DNA of 7,329 bases from assembly GCA_964424335.1 (NCBI GenBank), contig CAYRIY010000142.1:1-7329 (forward strand), read 5' to 3'. The translations under genes were made by a program, and so were the position numbers. How positions within the stretch are numbered: the stretch's first letter is position 1; each line of letters begins with the position of its first letter. This document shows positions 5,246-7,329 of this stretch, piece after piece. A model generated the notes under the pieces. It searched no databases, was not told the DNA's origin, and saw only the letters and a list, made by a program, of their open reading frames with translations. Source of the stretch: CAYRIY01 sp964424335. Lineage in GTDB: Bacteria > Bacillota > Limnochordia > DTU080 > RSA5.

Positions 5246-6175
5246 TCAACCTTCACCCCACAGAGCGCCAACTTGCTCGTACGGATAGAAGAGTGGCACG
5301 ATGGCATCTTCGATCTGGACGATTGACGAGACTGTGGCGTCGTATGATCCAAGTACCTCCATGCAGGTCACCGTTACGCTGAAGGTTGTCAATGTGTAAG
5401 GTTGGTGAACAGTGCCTGTTCTGGGATCGATCAACCGATTCCAATTGATCGTCCAGTTCCGCAATCGCAAGTCGCTCGTTTCATGATGGCGGCATGGGTG
5501 CCGCGCTTGCATTTGATCAATAAACGCGTCCCTCGTGACTATCGATTTCCTGTCTGGATGAAGCAGATGATCGTATATGCTCCCGTAATCTCGCTCGATG
5601 AGGAGCTTTCGACCGTACGTTCGGATCACGATCTGCCAATGGTCCTGTGATGGTGCGTGCTCGACCAGGTACTGTATGAGGCGACCGGCATTCGCTTTGT
5701 TTTTTGAGTGGGCCCAAAGGCACGCGTATGACGGCTCCTGGGGGTTGTTTTCGCGCATCGAGCCCGGAACATAGCCACACCGCACCTCTCCGTCAACACT
5801 GCCCCACATCCAGCGCTCGGCCACTTTCAGGCTTCGCACGGCCTCGGGCGTTATATCCAGCACGGAAGAGAGCTCGGTGATCCAGCCGTTGCGATCGTAT
5901 CGCTCAAGAAGAGCGAAGGGAATGAGTACGACGTCGATAGGGTTCTCCCATGCAACCGCACGCAAGAGCGCATCGTCCATTGACGGTGTGATGATCGTTT
6001 CCACATCAAGGCCGTAGCTCTGCTCAAACTGGGATATCAACTCGTGCAGGATCTCAGTTACAAAGCTGTTGGTTGTATGGGAATAGACATAGATTGGTGC
6101 GTTTGCTTCACTTGCACAGGACAGCAGTGTGGGGAAAGAGCAAATTATCAATGCTGTTAGTGTACATCTTGTCAT
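5246..6175 (-). CDS. Lipoprotein resembling a shortened ABC solute-binding protein
   Basis: The 309-residue product starts with a short basic end, a hydrophobic segment and the lipobox L17-L18-S19-C20, so it should be a membrane-anchored lipoprotein outside the cytoplasm. Residues 27-110 resemble the first lobe of type 2 solute-binding proteins: IYVYSHTTNSFVTEIL, then ELISQFEQSYGLDVETI, and IDVVLIPFALLERYDRNGW. The stretch CLWAHSKNKANAGRLIQYLVEH (152-173) resembles the family's usual near-C-terminal helix but comes very early, so most of the second lobe appears missing. Residues 174-309 match nothing I recognise; mature cysteines are C20, C133, C152, C228 and C271. The ATG has no clear SD. 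The gene follows the membrane-protein gene by 69 bp on the same strand and converges with the glycan operon. No permease or ATPase gene is adjacent. Lipoprotein nature is firm, ligand unknown. Confidence 0.72.
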   Translation of the reverse strand: MTRCTLTALIICSFPTLLSCASEANAPIYVYSHTTNSFVTEILHELISQFEQSYGLDVETIITPSMDDALLRAVAWENPIDVVLIPFALLERYDRNGWITELSSVLDITPEAVRSLKVAERWMWGSVDGEVRCGYVPGSMRENNPQEPSYACLWAHSKNKANAGRLIQYLVEHAPSQDHWQIVIRTYGRKLLIERDYGSIYDHLLHPDRKSIVTRDAFIDQMQARHPCRHHETSDLRLRNWTINWNRLIDPRTGTVHQPYTLTTFSVTVTCMEVLGSYDATVSSIVQIEDAIVPLFYPYEQVGALWGEG

Positions 6176-6244
6176 TCGCTTCGTGGAATTCTATTCTCCG
6201 TCATAGGTGATCACTGGCCACTCTGCCGCGGATTCAAAATCTAG

Positions 6245-7210
6245 TTATGGCGCCAGCCCACGCGTCTCAAACATGTCTCGAATCCCGGCTTCGAGGTCCT
6301 TTAACGACATGACCTTGAAACCTGTGGCCCAAAAAACTGCGAGCCAAATCAGCAGGGGAATAGCGATCGCCACTACGACCCACTTATTGTCGATGAGATC
6401 GGTTCGGGGAATCGGCCCGGACGCGCGTCCCGAAGGTCCAAGTTCTTCTATGTATGGCAGCCAATACTCGTCCTCCGTCAGTGTCGTCTCCACTTTCACG
6501 TTTAGGCGGCGGTCTTCCGCATACCGGAGTACGATGTCACGTATCCGTTTTTCGTCAACGGCGTCAACCGGGCCAATGACTTTGACGCAATTGTCGGCGA
6601 TGGACACGTCCAGTTTTTCGGACCGCCTTAGCGTAAAGGTCTGGTACAGCAAATACTGAATCGCGGCGAGTGAGGCCGCGCGCGGAACTCGTTGCGCCAT
6701 CCACAGCATCCACCGCATGCTCGCACCCCATAAGGCGCGTGCCAAGAGGGGACCTGAGACCGCAATGACCACCCACTCGAACCCAACGATTTTTGGATCG
6801 CCAAAGCCAATTGCAGTAGCCAATCCGAGGATGTGCCCGAGGACGATGGCATATAGGTTGGCTGCGTTTATTCTGAAAACGGAGAGAGATATGTACCATC
6901 CACTTTTGATCGCCCGCCGGTAGAGAAATACATAGGAGAGACCCAGAGCGACCGCCGCAAGGCACACAAACGCCCAGCCGGCGAATCCGAGTGGCGGGAA
7001 CACGGAGCAGATTTCCGACTGCGACCAGTGACGGCGATTGCTAAAGAGACAGTAGCTCGCAAACCAGATCGGCGAGCCAAGTAGAATGGAGGCGAAACCC
7101 GCTAACACACTGGCTCCCACCGCAAATGACACCGGTCCGTAACCGGATAATCCCTCAGAATGGAGGTAGCGCGTTTCTACCTGATTAAAATTGGAATCTC
7201 CGGATTTCAT
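6245..7210 (-). CDS. Multi-pass membrane protein with BON-like soluble segment
   Basis: The 321-residue protein has about five hydrophobic segments (roughly 27-55, 73-97, 113-136, 144-160 and 277-297). A soluble stretch at about 185-270 includes LDVSIADNCVKVIGPVDAVDEKRIRDIVLRYAEDRRLNVKVETTL in broken form: beta-strand, G-x-V-D turn, helix, beta-strand. That order resembles a BON domain, a small membrane- or ligand-associated fold, but the match is only by pattern. The start chosen is the ATG at 7210, eight bases after a perfect AGGAGG. A TTG at 7279 would add 23 residues (ending AYEEALR) but lacks an SD. It may be cotranscribed with the lipoprotein gene. I do not recognise the family; envelope stress or assembly roles would be guesses. 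Confidence 0.62.
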   Translation of the reverse strand: MKSGDSNFNQVETRYLHSEGLSGYGPVSFAVGASVLAGFASILLGSPIWFASYCLFSNRRHWSQSEICSVFPPLGFAGWAFVCLAAVALGLSYVFLYRRAIKSGWYISLSVFRINAANLYAIVLGHILGLATAIGFGDPKIVGFEWVVIAVSGPLLARALWGASMRWMLWMAQRVPRAASLAAIQYLLYQTFTLRRSEKLDVSIADNCVKVIGPVDAVDEKRIRDIVLRYAEDRRLNVKVETTLTEDEYWLPYIEELGPSGRASGPIPRTDLIDNKWVVVAIAIPLLIWLAVFWATGFKVMSLKDLEAGIRDMFETRGLAP

Positions 7211-7329
7211 ACGCAAAGCCTCCTCGTACGCTTTGATTGCGAAATCTCCCAAGGAGAGCAGTAGAACGTTTTTATTCAAGGGGGAGTCTTACCGTTGCCG
7301 TGAAAGCCAACGCAGGTCGGAGAATACCG
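7211..7329 (-). other. Upstream region of the membrane-protein gene
   Basis: On the minus strand this holds the likely promoter and leader of the membrane-protein gene. The frame is open from a TTG at 7279 to the chosen ATG, with a TAA stop at 7289-7291 before it, so no longer gene is cut off in that frame. No convincing -35/-10 pair was identified. Confidence 0.35.
7219..7224 (-). promoter_or_regulatory. Perfect ribosome binding site for the membrane protein
   Basis: The minus strand reads AGGAGG, eight bases before ATG at 7210. It is the strongest SD sequence in the window and the reason for preferring this start. If translation began at the TTG further up, the same bases would encode Glu-Glu, so the match could still be coincidence. 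Confidence 0.6.

Noticed and set aside
4588..5352. Minus-strand open frame of 254 codons antisense to the GH43-like gene
   Set aside because: It overlaps most of a well-supported plus-strand gene and the end of the lipoprotein gene in a different frame, with no domain seen.
6207..6659. Plus-strand open frame of 150 codons within the membrane-protein gene
   Set aside because: Ser/Thr/Arg-rich shadow of the minus-strand membrane protein, which has coherent hydrophobic segments.

Overview
The window comes from a moderately GC-rich bacterium that degrades complex glycans. It has Shine-Dalgarno (SD)-led genes, TTG/GTG/ATG starts, a LacI-type regulator, and a secreted lipoprotein with a classical lipobox. 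The phylum cannot be fixed from the sequence. The mix of LacI regulator, seven-bladed lyase-like propeller, cytoplasmic S1-type sulfatase and GH43-like propeller would suit Armatimonadota, Planctomycetota/Verrucomicrobiota or a glycan-degrading Bacillota. No rRNA, tRNA, CRISPR array or transposase was seen.

Layout. Bases 1-403 hold no convincing gene but are rich in symmetric DNA: a long two-tier inverted repeat (58-124), a perfect 13-bp palindrome (334-346) and a LacI-type operator (357-370). A LacI-family regulator follows (404-1510, TTG start). A 127-bp gap carries a second operator (1581-1594) that matches the first at 13 of 14 bases. Downstream is a tight three-gene plus-strand operon: a PL22-like seven-bladed beta-propeller (1638-2858), a formylglycine-type sulfatase (2873-4330) and a GH43-like five-bladed propeller (4327-5205, overlapping the sulfatase stop as ATGA). 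Converging on it from the minus strand are a lipoprotein resembling a shortened solute-binding protein (5246-6175) and a multi-pass membrane protein with a soluble, BON-like segment (6245-7210).

How the genes may work together. The twin operators suggest that the LacI protein controls itself and the operon, releasing both when a glycan-derived sugar is present. None of the three enzymes has a signal peptide. They therefore look like a cytoplasmic set for finishing an imported oligosaccharide that carries sulfate and probably uronic acid: sulfate removal, eliminative or other cleavage by the propeller lyase, and removal of a further sugar by the GH43-like protein. No transporter, sulfatase-maturing enzyme or uronate-catabolic gene lies in the window. 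The two minus-strand genes look by eye less GC-rich and are probably a separate unit of unknown function.

The most interesting point is the compact lyase-like/sulfatase/GH43-like cassette under a recognisable operator pair. Both propeller proteins appear to deviate from their families at key residues, so the substrate and perhaps the chemistry may be new.
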